37,842 bases of DNA from Endomicrobiales bacterium. GTDB taxonomy: Bacteria > Elusimicrobiota > Endomicrobiia > Endomicrobiales > JAFGGC01. The position numbers and the translations under genes are program-made. The stretch is from assembly GCA_016930715.1 (NCBI GenBank), contig JAFGGC010000007.1:1-37842 (forward strand). The letters run 5' to 3'. The notes under the pieces are model-generated. The model was not told the origin of the DNA and made no database searches. It saw only the letters and a list, made by a program, of their open reading frames with translations. Positions 15,831-25,035 of this stretch are shown piece after piece. How positions within the stretch are numbered: position 1 is the stretch's first letter; the number at the start of each line of letters is the position of its first letter.

Positions 15831-17081
15831 CTATCGGGTCACTCCCGCAGTCTTCAGTATTTCCTTATTAATTTTTACTTTTTGCCTGCAATGATAAGCG
15901 CACCAGTTCGACAGGTCCGAACGCGACAACTTGTACCTGTACGCCTGCATCATCTTCCCGTTCCATATCTCCTGAAAATCGTCTGTTATCATATTTCCCA
16001 CCGGTATTATGCAATCCCCCGTCGGAACGACCAATCCGTTGCACTTTATATAAAGACTTGTCCAGGGATAATAGCACTGGAAGACGCATTTCGCGTCGTT
16101 TTCCGAGCTTTCCAGAATGATCGTCTGGTTGTATAGCCTTCGTTCATCAAAGGATTCTTCCAGGGTTCTTAGATAGGAGTTGAAATTGCAGTAAAACTTG
16201 ATGCCGTGCTCCCTGCATTTGGCCTCGACGTCGAGCAGTATTCTTTTGGCCTTTTGCAAAACGTCCTGGTCCGTCCCGTCGAATATGTCCGCGTCCGGGG
16301 TATGAGGAGGATTCAGGTCGGCTAAGAAACTTATATCCAGACTGCCTATACCGTATTTTTTGCAGAAGTCCGGGTATAACTGTAATTGAGTCAGATTCCG
16401 TTTCATGGCTATCACATTAACGCTCAGATTCGGAATTTTTCCTTTTTTTGAGTATTCCTCTTTCAGCATTTCAAGGTTATTCAAGAGTATCTGATATTTC
16501 CCCTGGCTCCGGAGCTGTTCGTAAGTATCCTCGACAACGGAATCGATCGATATTTTCAGCTCGAGACCGTCAATGCCTACCAAGGAAGCGATAATCTTTT
16601 TATCCAAAAGAAGAGCGTTTGTGTATATATAGTGGTTTATATGAGGATATTTCGCATTAATGCTTTTGAGAAGGCCCATAAAATAATCAACAAGAAAAAC
16701 CTCCCCACCGAGCCATATAATGCCTCCTATGTGAGGCATTACCGGCCAGAGTTTATCAAACATCGATTCCGGCAATGTGCTTTCCACCCTGTTTATCACG
16801 CCGCACTGCACGCACCTCAGGTTGCACTTGTTCGTTATTTCGATTTGCAGGAACAACGGCAGGGAATTGCAGTACAGTGACCTGAACCTCTCCTGAGTGT
16901 TAAGGGCGGCGTTGTCCGCGGAATTGCCGCCTTCAAGGTTTTTACACATGCAGCCGGGTTCTTTCACTTTTTCCATGAGGCGTTTAAACTCGCGGAAGGT
17001 TTCCCCTTCGACAACAAGTTCGCTTCCAATTTTCCACTTTCCCAGCCACTGTTTTTCGGCTTCTTGTTCGGCATCCGACAT
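15831..17081 (-). CDS. Radical SAM/SPASM enzyme, tandem paralog 1
   Basis: This 416-residue protein has an N-terminal extension of about 75 residues with its own cysteines (CMC at 44-46). Cluster cysteines are 86, 90 and 93 (CNLRCVQC). The SAM-binding motif is GGEVF in place of GGEP (IWLGGEVFLVDYF). The SPASM part includes CYYPW, PTGDCIIPVGNM, FQEIWNG and CAYHCRQK. It is closely related to the next gene upstream (17146-18399) along its whole length, with shared blocks such as QERF+SLYC and LYPDFC+KYGI, so they arose by tandem duplication. A clean GGAGG lies upstream of its ATG. Function unknown. Confidence 0.9.
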   Translation of the reverse strand: MSDAEQEAEKQWLGKWKIGSELVVEGETFREFKRLMEKVKEPGCMCKNLEGGNSADNAALNTQERFRSLYCNSLPLFLQIEITNKCNLRCVQCGVINRVESTLPESMFDKLWPVMPHIGGIIWLGGEVFLVDYFMGLLKSINAKYPHINHYIYTNALLLDKKIIASLVGIDGLELKISIDSVVEDTYEQLRSQGKYQILLNNLEMLKEEYSKKGKIPNLSVNVIAMKRNLTQLQLYPDFCKKYGIGSLDISFLADLNPPHTPDADIFDGTDQDVLQKAKRILLDVEAKCREHGIKFYCNFNSYLRTLEESFDERRLYNQTIILESSENDAKCVFQCYYPWTSLYIKCNGLVVPTGDCIIPVGNMITDDFQEIWNGKMMQAYRYKLSRSDLSNWCAYHCRQKVKINKEILKTAGVTR

Positions 17082-17145
17082 AGCTATCCTCCAGCCATCG
17101 AGAATTATGCGTTATATTTCCGGCGTCCGCGCCTTTTATGCGATG

Positions 17146-18393
17146 TCATCGGGCAAGGCTCAATATTTTTTTGTTTACTTCCGCTTTCTGCCGGCAATGC
17201 TTCGCGCACCAGTTTGACAGATCGTAACTGGAAAGCTTTTTTCTGTATGCCATCATCGCCTCGCCGTTCCATATTTCCTCAAAGCTGTCCTCCAGCATGT
17301 CCCCTATGGGTATTATGCAGTCCCCGGTAGGCACGACTATCCCGTTGCACTTTATGAACAGGCTCGCCCACGGATAATAGCACTGAAACAGATGCTCCAT
17401 GCCTTTTTCTGTTTTTTCCGAGACAATGGTCTGGTTATAATATCTCCTCAGGTCTACATCCTTTTGTATCTTGCCTTTTTCCTTTTCAAGACAGGAATTG
17501 AAATTACAGTAAAAACGTATTCCGTGCTCCCTGCATCTTGCCCCAACCTCGGACAATATTCCTTTTGCTTTTTCTAAAATATTCTTATCGCCGGTTTTAA
17601 AAATATTCTGATCGGTGTCGCACGGAAGACTTGAATCCGCAAGGAAACTCATGTCCAGATGGTCTATTCCGTATTTCCTGCAAAAATCCGGGTACAGCAA
17701 CAACTGGTCAAGATTATTCTTCATGACTATCACATTGACGCCCATGTTGGATTTTTTGCTTTTTTTCTGATATTCTTCGTTGAGAATTGACAAATTTTGC
17801 AGCAGCACTTCATACTTTCCCAGGTTGCGGATCTGTTCGTACGTTTCTTTCACTACCGAATCTATCGAAAATTTCAGCTCAAGGTAATTAATTGACGTCA
17901 ATACTGAGGCGATTTTCCGGTCAATCAAAAGACCGTTAGTATAAATAGTATGGCCGATATGCGGAAATTTCCTGTTTATATCCTCCAGCAGGCTGAAAAA
18001 ATAGTCCACTACGAAGACTTCGCCGCCCAGCCAAATCAAGCCGCTCAAATACGGATATACTTTCGATAGTTTGCTGAACATGCTTCTGGGAAGGGTCTCT
18101 TCCTTCCTTTTGACGACGCCGCAGGCAAGGCATTTCAGGTTACACCGGTTTGTTAACTCTATTTGTATGTATAGAGGCTTTGACTTGCAGTAAAGAGACT
18201 TGAACCGCTCTTGGGCGTTCAGCGCGGAGTTGGCCTGTGAAAAATCCCCTTCTTCCGCATTGACGCTCGGCTCGTGGCTTCTCGGTTCAGCTTCCAGATC
18301 GCCCGTTACCCGCACGTATTCTTCAAGAATCTCCGGGTCAACCCCCCTGTTGTGATGCCTTGCCCATTCTCTTTCCATCTTGGTTTTCTTCAT
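17146..18393 (-). CDS. Radical SAM/SPASM enzyme, tandem paralog 2
   Basis: I start this 415-residue protein at the ATG at 18393, because AGAAGG sits five bases upstream. A GTG two codons earlier is possible. Cluster cysteines are 84, 88 and 91 (CNLKCLAC), with GGEVF as SAM-binding motif and SPASM elements CYYPW, VPTGDCIIPIGDM, FEEIWNG and CAKHCRQK. It matches the downstream gene at 15831 throughout, but its N-terminal 50 residues are acidic and unrelated. Divergence in the N-terminal regions hints that the two enzymes bind different partners or substrates. It lies 64 bases before its paralog. Confidence 0.89.
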   Translation of the reverse strand: MKKTKMEREWARHHNRGVDPEILEEYVRVTGDLEAEPRSHEPSVNAEEGDFSQANSALNAQERFKSLYCKSKPLYIQIELTNRCNLKCLACGVVKRKEETLPRSMFSKLSKVYPYLSGLIWLGGEVFVVDYFFSLLEDINRKFPHIGHTIYTNGLLIDRKIASVLTSINYLELKFSIDSVVKETYEQIRNLGKYEVLLQNLSILNEEYQKKSKKSNMGVNVIVMKNNLDQLLLYPDFCRKYGIDHLDMSFLADSSLPCDTDQNIFKTGDKNILEKAKGILSEVGARCREHGIRFYCNFNSCLEKEKGKIQKDVDLRRYYNQTIVSEKTEKGMEHLFQCYYPWASLFIKCNGIVVPTGDCIIPIGDMLEDSFEEIWNGEAMMAYRKKLSSYDLSNWCAKHCRQKAEVNKKILSLAR

Positions 18394-18430
18394 TAGCACC
18401 TTCTTGTGCCTTGGGGATACCGCTCTTTTC

Positions 18431-20008
18431 TCAGCTTCCCCGAAGACCCGATTTTAATGATTCATATCTTTTCTGCACGGATATGTTTGACGGGTCAAGC
18501 ACAAGGTATTTCCTCAGGCATTCCTTGGCCTGTCCCACGTCCCCTATGCAACAGTAATAATTCCCCAGACTCAACCAGCGGTCCAGTTCGTAGGATGTCT
18601 CAAGCCCCAGACCTATGTCCACCCCGATCGATCCGGCGAATCTTGAGAATTCATCACAGCGTTCCATTCTTGCCAGGTAAGTATTCGTCCCGTCACGCGA
18701 CACCCAGTATTGTCCGTGCTCCGGGTTGGGTATTATATCGAATTCGTCCATGTGCTCCTGCATGTAGCTGTGCGGCTCTATCGTGCAAAACGTCCTTGAA
18801 GGATACGCCATGGTAATGTACTTTTTATTCCTTTCAAGGAATCTCAGTGTCTGACTGAAATCTTCCCTTGTTTCGCCTGGAAACCCGAACATGAAATTGC
18901 ACGTCACTTTCAATCCGGCTTCGTGCGCGTTCTTCAGGACCGCGTCGGCGTCTCCAACGCCGTACCTCTTTTTCATTCTGTCCAGGACGCGCTGTGACCC
19001 GGACTCTATGCCGAAGGTGACGTGCGTGCACCCGGCACTCTTCATTTTACGAAATACCTCAAGCGTCATTTCCTTCCTTATTATCAGGTTCGCGTGCCAT
19101 TGCAGCCCGCCTCGCAGGGTCCCGCCGGCCATGAGATCGCAGAACTCCGTCAAAACCGCCATGTTCCCGTTAAGCAGAAGGTCAAGGAACTCTATCCTTC
19201 TTATTCCGGGGTCACCCGCGGCGTGATGCTCTATTTCCTTGCATATCCGGCTTCCGCTCATGCTTCTGAAACCCGGCCAGTACCCTCTGGGCCCGCAGAA
19301 TACGCATTTTTGGACACAGCCGCGGCTGGTCATTATCGGGATATGCCTCCCCAGATGCCCCGGAGGGTCGTAATCGTCGAACGGGGTATCCGAAAAATCC
19401 ATGAACGGAAGAGCGTCCAGGTCGGCGGCCTCGCCGCGTTCTCCCGTGTCCACTATCCCGCCGTTGCGCTTGAAGCAGAGCCCCTTGCAGGACGCTATGT
19501 CCTCTTTTCCGCCAATTCTGCCGGCCAGCTCCGGCAGCGTTAATTCGGACTCTCCCCGCACGATTATGTCTATCTCATCGTTCTCCAGATATTGTCGAGG
19601 TTCGAACGGAACTAGGAAAGAAGGTCCGCCGATAACTACCGTAACGCCTGGCAGTTCTTTCTTTAGAATCCCGGCCGTCCGCAATACGCTGTGCCAGGAA
19701 CACACGTTTACGGAAAAACAGGCCACGCGAGGCTTGGCAGCCGCGATCCGCCGAACGTACTTATTTATTGCTTCCGTATTGTCTGTAAAAAAACGTTCGA
19801 CGTTCCTCGGGTCGCACCAGAAACTGCTTTGCTCTATGGCCCAGGAGTTCCTGTACCGTTCAACGCGGTTCCCGTAAAGGAACACGTTCATGTCGAAAAC
19901 CTTCGCATCGTGGCCCGCTTTTTTAAGGCACGCGGACAACTGAGCCAGCGCGACCGGCGGGCTCGACACGCCCCAGCTGGGAGTCTGAATCAACGCTATC
20001 CCGCTCAT
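18431..20008 (-). CDS. Cobalamin-type radical SAM enzyme with C-terminal TPRs
   Basis: The start at 20008 (ATGA overlap with the upstream gene, GGAAGG ribosome-binding site) gives 525 residues. A longer frame to 20185 adds only non-family sequence. Residues 1-170 form the B12-binding domain (IALIQTPSWGVSSPP). The radical SAM core has Cys231, Cys235 and Cys238 (RGCVQKCVFC) with the following YWPGFRSMSG. A TPR pair sits at about 465-515 (LGNYYCCIGDVGQAKECLRKYL). Its nearest relative in the window is the gene at 29636: both share TPSWG/CPVWG starts, MSGxRI, FMFGFPGET and DGTNTY blocks. It may add methyl groups or remodel carbon skeletons. Substrate unknown. Confidence 0.9.
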   Translation of the reverse strand: MSGIALIQTPSWGVSSPPVALAQLSACLKKAGHDAKVFDMNVFLYGNRVERYRNSWAIEQSSFWCDPRNVERFFTDNTEAINKYVRRIAAAKPRVACFSVNVCSWHSVLRTAGILKKELPGVTVVIGGPSFLVPFEPRQYLENDEIDIIVRGESELTLPELAGRIGGKEDIASCKGLCFKRNGGIVDTGERGEAADLDALPFMDFSDTPFDDYDPPGHLGRHIPIMTSRGCVQKCVFCGPRGYWPGFRSMSGSRICKEIEHHAAGDPGIRRIEFLDLLLNGNMAVLTEFCDLMAGGTLRGGLQWHANLIIRKEMTLEVFRKMKSAGCTHVTFGIESGSQRVLDRMKKRYGVGDADAVLKNAHEAGLKVTCNFMFGFPGETREDFSQTLRFLERNKKYITMAYPSRTFCTIEPHSYMQEHMDEFDIIPNPEHGQYWVSRDGTNTYLARMERCDEFSRFAGSIGVDIGLGLETSYELDRWLSLGNYYCCIGDVGQAKECLRKYLVLDPSNISVQKRYESLKSGLRGS

Positions 20009-20934
20009 CTTTCGCACCTTCCGTCCGGAGGGACCACCCAGTGGGAGCACCATTTTTCCTCCGAGTCCACGAGCATGCACTTCCAGCACGGGCATTTTTC
20101 CTGGCTGCAGGAAACCGGCTCGTCCAGCAGAGCAAAGGTGCCTTTTATTACATTGCCGAGATACACGGCCCCGGGGGTACAGCATCCTATGGCATCGCCG
20201 GTCGGAGTGATTTTAGCGTACATCTGGCCCATGCGACATTTCTTGTGCTTTGTCTGCTGCTGCTTTTCGTCAAACGCGAAATCAAGACTTTTCTGGGTCC
20301 AGGGCTCCGTGCCAAGCCTGCGAAGCAAAGCCCTTTCCTCTTCCGTGAACGCTTCCGGATAGGTTCTCCCGCCGTATTCTCCCCTGAAGGGGAGTATAGA
20401 CATGCTCACCCCTATCTCGTTGAATTTTTGTTTGCATTCTTCCATCCCGACAAGTATGCTCGGATAGGCGACATAGTTGGCCCATACCTCGAACCCGGCC
20501 GCCTTGAGCTTGCGGGTTTTAAACAAGAATTCGTCAAAACTCACGAATTCCGGGTGATAGCTCACGCCTATCCTTGCGCGTCCCGGGCTTATCCTGCCTA
20601 TCAGTTCGTCCGGGTCCCAGAACAGGTTCGTCGAACATTCCCACGTGTGAATCTCGGAAATCGCGCGTATCAGCCGGATGAAATCGGGATAACAAAACGG
20701 CTCGCCTCCCACCAGGTGTATCTGGCAGCTTCCGTAGCGGCCATAAATGTCCTTCCATATCTCTATCCAACGCTCTACCCCAGGATACGCGGTCTCGCAG
20801 GGCTCGCCCGCGTCCTTGGCCCCTCCGTAATGGCAGTAGCTGCACTTGTAGTTGCATTTGTAGGTTATGTCCCAGCTCATGAACACTTTTCCGGGCTTGA
20901 TGTCCTTCCTGAAATCCGGCGGCGGCTTGATCAT
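20005..20934 (-). CDS. Compact W-D-I family radical SAM enzyme (subgroup II)
   Basis: I use the ATG at 20934, which overlaps the upstream stop (ATGA); the result is 309 residues. W21-D22-I23 precedes Cys27, Cys31 and Cys34 (CNYKCSYC). GGEPFCYPDF and TYPEAFTEEE follow. The C-terminal region has CRMGQMYAKITPTGD, GCCT and C-x4-C-x-C (CSQEKCPC), followed by WKCMLVD with one more Cys. The CC pair and the C-M-L-V tail define a subgroup shared with the genes at 24112 and 27251 (there partly as AMIV). The next gene begins within its stop, pairing it with a cobalamin-type enzyme. Confidence 0.88.
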   Translation of the reverse strand: MIKPPPDFRKDIKPGKVFMSWDITYKCNYKCSYCHYGGAKDAGEPCETAYPGVERWIEIWKDIYGRYGSCQIHLVGGEPFCYPDFIRLIRAISEIHTWECSTNLFWDPDELIGRISPGRARIGVSYHPEFVSFDEFLFKTRKLKAAGFEVWANYVAYPSILVGMEECKQKFNEIGVSMSILPFRGEYGGRTYPEAFTEEERALLRRLGTEPWTQKSLDFAFDEKQQQTKHKKCRMGQMYAKITPTGDAIGCCTPGAVYLGNVIKGTFALLDEPVSCSQEKCPCWKCMLVDSEEKWCSHWVVPPDGRCER

Positions 20935-22016
20935 GCCATTACCCGCCCCTGACGGCATTCGGCCACCCTGAAACATTCGGCCGAGCAGATCTTGACGTCG
21001 TTTTCAAGCATCGACTTCCTGTATCTCTGCATTTTCTTGCCGTTCCAAAGATCTTCCATCGAATCGGTCATTATATTGCCTATCGGCCACCGGCACAGGC
21101 ACTCGGGATACACGTTTCCGCCGCGTATGGCGTCTATGGAAAGATTTGTCCAGGGCATGTCGCATAAAACCCGGCTCCCCGAACCCGCAGAAGGCGCAGA
21201 GGTCTGTTTTTCCGCTTTGGACTGGTTTTGACCATTGTCCAGCAACGGCTTGAAATAGCACTCAAGTTCCAACCCGTTCTCCCCGCATCTGCGTTCGACA
21301 TTTCCGACAGCCGTCCTTAGATAGTCGGCTTCCCCGGAACCGATACGCTCCTGTGGAACCTGTTCGCCGTGCAGGAGACCCAAAGATATCCGGCCAAACC
21401 CGTACTTCAGCGCGAACGGCACGTACTCCTCTATTTCTCTGTAGTTCGATTTCATGATGCACGTGCAAAGGGTCATTTCGGATGCGGACCCGTGTTCCGC
21501 CCTCTTTTTGCTCAACAGCTCGATATTAGCCGTGAGTTTTTCAAAGCTCGCCCCGCGGTTGATCTTTTCGTAAGTTTCCTTCTTCATTCCGTTTACCGAT
21601 ATCAAGAGCGCGATATTGTTCTTTGCTATCAGGTCCATCCACTCGCCGTTCAACAAAAGGCCGTTAGTCTGTATCGTTTGGGTCAGATGCCTGTGTTTCA
21701 GCGTGCTTTCCAGGAACTGCCTGAAATACGGCACCATGAAAACCTCGCCGCCCTGCCAGTCTATCCTGTCAAGCGAAGGAAGCAGGGGCTCGATCTTGGA
21801 TATCGCTTCGAGCGGGATCGTTTCGTCTTTCTTCCGGTTCCCGATCTCGCACATTATGCAGTTGATATTACAGCGGTTAGTGAGTATTATCCGCAAAGTC
21901 TGAGGTTTCGAAGACAAAACAGTCTTCCCTTCTTCGATCTCCTTCTTCGCCAGCTCCCTGTTCAGGAGCATGCCGCTATCCTGCGCCGTTTTCGTCATAT
22001 TTTCCACATTCACCAC
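20931..22016 (-). CDS. Radical SAM/SPASM enzyme (GGEVF type)
   Basis: This 361-residue protein has Cys49, Cys53 and Cys56 (CNINCIMC), the SAM-binding variant DWQGGEVFMVPYF, and a SPASM region with CDMPW, ECLCRWPIGNI, MEDLWNG and ICSAECFRVAEC. It shares the GGEV-F motif with the tandem pair at 15831 and 17146 but is shorter and lacks their N-terminal extension. The called start is GTG at 22016. An ATG at 21998 (Met7), preceded by GGTGGTG, is an equally good choice. It starts two bases after the SGNH gene stop and overlaps the next radical SAM gene (ATGA). Confidence 0.88.
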   Translation of the reverse strand: MVNVENMTKTAQDSGMLLNRELAKKEIEEGKTVLSSKPQTLRIILTNRCNINCIMCEIGNRKKDETIPLEAISKIEPLLPSLDRIDWQGGEVFMVPYFRQFLESTLKHRHLTQTIQTNGLLLNGEWMDLIAKNNIALLISVNGMKKETYEKINRGASFEKLTANIELLSKKRAEHGSASEMTLCTCIMKSNYREIEEYVPFALKYGFGRISLGLLHGEQVPQERIGSGEADYLRTAVGNVERRCGENGLELECYFKPLLDNGQNQSKAEKQTSAPSAGSGSRVLCDMPWTNLSIDAIRGGNVYPECLCRWPIGNIMTDSMEDLWNGKKMQRYRKSMLENDVKICSAECFRVAECRQGRVMA

Positions 22017-22018
22017 CG

Positions 22019-23248
22019 TTAAATCGCTCCGCCCCGGAAAGGACCCAGCTCTTTGACTTTTTCCAGGACGTTGCGCGCTATTATACCGTACCCCTTCTCG
22101 TTGGGATGGCTATCCGGCACGGAATATTCCCTATAATCGAGACCGTCGAACGCCTCCCTGTTCCGCACTACCGGGATATGGTGCCTTTTTTCAAAATCGT
22201 CCACTACCTCTTCGATGACCGGCGCGCTGAAGGGATAATTCTGCAGGACCAACGCCGTATCATTCTCTCTGGCTATTTTATACAGTTCTTCGAGATTATG
22301 GCTCAATAGCCTGAATACACAGCCTCCCCCTGGTATCCCGAACACGTGCATTGCGAACAGCTCTTCGCTTCCGGGATCCACTTTATTCATCTTAGCGATA
22401 ACTTCCCTGCTCTTTCGGGTTTCGCTTTTCATAATATACAGCCGCGATAATTCCGTATACGCAGCCATATTGCGCGGATTCTTCTCTATGGCAGCTTTAA
22501 GACTCCTCTCGGCGGCAACATAGTCATTAACGAACAAGTAAGCCCTTCCGAGATACAAATACGCGTCGGAATTTCCGGGATCATCCTTTATCGCCTCTTC
22601 GCATATTTTCTTTGCCCTGAGGGGGTCCTGTATGGCTAAATCCGAAGCCGTCCTCAATTCAGCAATAACGTCCTGCCGGTCACCTTTTCCCCGGGCATTC
22701 ACCGGCGTCTTGAACGCCTTTCTGTATTTTACGTTGATAATAGCCAATTGAACCAGCTTGTATGTCTTTAAGCGAAACAACATCCTTTTCAGCTTCGACT
22801 TCAGCGAGTTCGCGTCTTTGGTGAACAGGAAATAACTGCTGTCCTCCAGGTTCCAGGAGTCGTTCATTCCGCACATCACGACCGCGACGTGAGGCTCATA
22901 CGCTTCGATCCATCCCTGAAACCTCTTCAACAACATCGACGAGTTTGATCCCGGGATTCCCAAATTGTAGACTTTATATTTCCCGGGTTCTTCTTTATCA
23001 AACATTTTTTGCAGCTGATCAGGATATGAAAACCCCTGTTCCGCGCCGATCCCGAACGTGTTCGAGTCGCCGACGCAAATTATTTTTATTTTGCCTCCGT
23101 CCGCGCTTGCTTTAAATTCGGCCGCGGACTTCTTCAGGGACGGCCGCTCGAAAACACCGTACGCCCTCAGGCCAAATTCGCACAAAAACACGCTCAGCAT
23201 CAAACCCGCAGTTATTAAGGCTGTTTTCGCCAAAACAGATTTTGTCAT
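22019..23248 (-). CDS. SGNH/GDSL hydrolase with internal TPR insert
   Basis: The 409-residue protein begins with a membrane anchor or signal (about 5-25). The SGNH catalytic signature GDSNTFG lies at 60-66 (catalytic Ser62). Further SGNH blocks are NLGIPGSNSS, GMNDSW and the C-terminal DSHPNEKGY with Asp and catalytic His. Residues about 190-290 form three TPR-like repeats inserted between SGNH blocks. SGNH enzymes of this type are esterases or O-acyl transferases on glycans or lipids outside the cytoplasm. It is one of few non-radical-SAM genes in this block and is in the same operon. The acyl substrate is not predictable. Confidence 0.85.
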   Translation of the reverse strand: MTKSVLAKTALITAGLMLSVFLCEFGLRAYGVFERPSLKKSAAEFKASADGGKIKIICVGDSNTFGIGAEQGFSYPDQLQKMFDKEEPGKYKVYNLGIPGSNSSMLLKRFQGWIEAYEPHVAVVMCGMNDSWNLEDSSYFLFTKDANSLKSKLKRMLFRLKTYKLVQLAIINVKYRKAFKTPVNARGKGDRQDVIAELRTASDLAIQDPLRAKKICEEAIKDDPGNSDAYLYLGRAYLFVNDYVAAERSLKAAIEKNPRNMAAYTELSRLYIMKSETRKSREVIAKMNKVDPGSEELFAMHVFGIPGGGCVFRLLSHNLEELYKIARENDTALVLQNYPFSAPVIEEVVDDFEKRHHIPVVRNREAFDGLDYREYSVPDSHPNEKGYGIIARNVLEKVKELGPFRGGAI

Positions 23249-23283
23249 CCAAACGCACCTTTTTCAGGGCCGTTCCGGGACCG

Positions 23284-24111
23284 CTATTCTACGAGCAAAA
23301 ACGACCATTCGTTGCACGGACAGTTGTCGGATTCGCACGGCTCCGGACCCTCCAAGAGGCGGAAACCGTCGCTGAAAACATTGCCGAACGGCTGATGCTG
23401 CTCCTTCCAGTTACCTCCGCCGCAGCGGTACGCGTCGCCATTCGGATGAACCAGCGCGTAGGTCCTTCCGGCGTTGCAGTTCTTCCCTCTCGTCGACACG
23501 GGTTCAAGCTGGAACTTCTTGTCGGTATTGCCTCGCACACCGAGGGCGGTATTTACGATCACTTTCTCTTCTTCGGTATAGTTTTGGGGATAATCGAGAC
23601 CGTTGTATTTGCCCCAGAAGCTTAAAACGTAGAAAATGAAACCGTGCTTCTCGAAGAGCTCCTTGTATTTCGGGATATCCTTCACGGCCGGCGGATACGC
23701 CAGATACAGCACCGTGTTCCCGAACCCGCCTTCCTTGAGCTCAACCGCGCGCTTCAAGAACTCCCCGCCGTCCGCGAAAAGCGGATGGAAGCTCATCCCG
23801 ATATTGTATTTCGCGCCGGAACCAATGATGCCGTCAATGTTTCCCGAGATGTTCGACGTCACGCCTATATCGTGCATTTTAGACAATTCCGCGGCGAATT
23901 TCGGAAAATCCGGGTATATGCTCGGCTCTCCGCCCGATATCTCTATGTGGACCTTGCCGTAAAGTTTACGGATGTTCTCCCAGTAGGAAAGCAGCCTGTC
24001 CGTGCCGGGGTAGACGTTGTTGCACGCGATATCGTCCCATTTGCCGTGGAACCAGCAGTACGGGCATCTGTAGTTGCACTTATAGTGAATGTCCCAAGTA
24101 AATTGAATCAT
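23284..24111 (-). CDS. Compact W-D-I family radical SAM enzyme (subgroup I)
   Basis: The 275-residue protein starts directly with W6-D7-I8 and Cys12, Cys16 and Cys19 (CNYRCPYC), then WFHGKWDD. GGEPSIYPDF, DYPQNYTEEE and the C-terminal sets CNAGRTYALVHPNGD, RCGGG and CESDNCPC follow, ending NEWSFLLVE. It is closest to the genes at 10908 and 14946. The ATG abuts the upstream gene's stop (TAAATG), so expression should be linked. The C-terminal cysteines would hold an auxiliary iron-sulfur cluster if the SPASM-like reading is correct. Confidence 0.88.
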   Translation of the reverse strand: MIQFTWDIHYKCNYRCPYCWFHGKWDDIACNNVYPGTDRLLSYWENIRKLYGKVHIEISGGEPSIYPDFPKFAAELSKMHDIGVTSNISGNIDGIIGSGAKYNIGMSFHPLFADGGEFLKRAVELKEGGFGNTVLYLAYPPAVKDIPKYKELFEKHGFIFYVLSFWGKYNGLDYPQNYTEEEKVIVNTALGVRGNTDKKFQLEPVSTRGKNCNAGRTYALVHPNGDAYRCGGGNWKEQHQPFGNVFSDGFRLLEGPEPCESDNCPCNEWSFLLVE

Positions 24112-25035
24112 TTATTTTGCCCCTGCCCGATCATTATCCGGCCTTCCCCAGTACTTTACCCAGTCCGGCTCGGTCTCCACGAGCATGCACCTCCAGCAGT
24201 TGCATTCGTCCGCGCGGCACGGCTGCGGCTCGTCGAGGAGCCTGAACGTCCCGTCCAGCACGTTCCCGAGCTTTACCGTCTTGTCCCTGCAACACCTGTC
24301 CGTGCCGCCGTCGGGGTGTATGAAGGCGTAATTTTCTCCCATCCTGCACAGCTTGCCTTTTTTAATGGATTCGTTCGTCGTCTTGAAGTCCACAGCCTTG
24401 ACGTTGGCCTCGTCCGTGAAAATGCCAAGCGTCATTTTCTCTTCACCGGTGTATCCCTGAGGATAACGCTTACCCTCATAATCCCCCAGGAAAGGCTGAA
24501 GGACGAGTTTCATACCTTCCTTCTCGAAAACATCCTTGTATTCCCGCATCTTCGGCAGAAAGGGCGGCCACGGAACGAAATTCACCCACAGCTCGTAACC
24601 CGACATTCTCAAAACGTTCGCTTTCTTTATGAACTCGCGTATATCTATGTGCTGCGGATGAAAGCTGGTACCGAACCTGGCCCTCTTCGGCTCTATCCTG
24701 CGTTCGAATTTAGCAACGTCCCACGAAAGGTTAGTTGTGAACTCCATTATGTGCTTTTCCGTCATATATAGAGCCAGTTCCGTGAAATCCGGGTAGTAAA
24801 ACGGCTCCCCTCCGCTCACGACTATCTCGCAGCCACCGTACTCCGCGTACATCCTGTCCCAGACGTCCTTCCATGCCTGCAGGCCCGGATAGGCGGTAGC
24901 GGGAACGTTCGGCCGGCCGTGTTTCGGGGCGTGGCAGTACGTGCAGTCGAAATTGCACGCATAGGTTATCTCCCAAGTGAAGAATACTTTATGCGGCGGC
25001 GTTTTGCGCTTTAATGCCGGCTGAACGTTATTCAT
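24112..25035 (-). CDS. Compact W-E-I family radical SAM enzyme (subgroup II)
   Basis: The 307-residue protein has W21-E22-I23 before Cys27, Cys31 and Cys34 (CNFDCTYC), GGEPFYYPDF and RYPQGYTGEE. The C-terminal half has CRMGENYAFIHPDGG, RCCR and CRADECNC followed by WRCMLVE. It shares the CC pair and CMLV tail with the gene at 20005. It overlaps the gene at 25028 by eight bases. Three compact paralogs (25028, 24112, 23284) stand head to tail here without any other gene between them. Confidence 0.88.
   Translation of the reverse strand: MNNVQPALKRKTPPHKVFFTWEITYACNFDCTYCHAPKHGRPNVPATAYPGLQAWKDVWDRMYAEYGGCEIVVSGGEPFYYPDFTELALYMTEKHIMEFTTNLSWDVAKFERRIEPKRARFGTSFHPQHIDIREFIKKANVLRMSGYELWVNFVPWPPFLPKMREYKDVFEKEGMKLVLQPFLGDYEGKRYPQGYTGEEKMTLGIFTDEANVKAVDFKTTNESIKKGKLCRMGENYAFIHPDGGTDRCCRDKTVKLGNVLDGTFRLLDEPQPCRADECNCWRCMLVETEPDWVKYWGRPDNDRAGAK

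Noticed and set aside
17082-17145. Possible very short peptide (about 14 residues, Arg-rich) between the tandem SPASM genes
   Set aside because: There is no ribosome-binding site, and nothing like it appears in the other gaps. A RiPP precursor would normally be longer, with a leader.
20041-20952. A 303-residue open frame on the plus strand opposite a radical SAM gene
   Set aside because: It lies entirely antisense to a gene with clear radical SAM motifs and its translation has no recognisable domain. Long antisense frames are expected from GC-rich third positions. The same applies to plus-strand frames at 23644-24771, 33147-34082 and 31643-32518.
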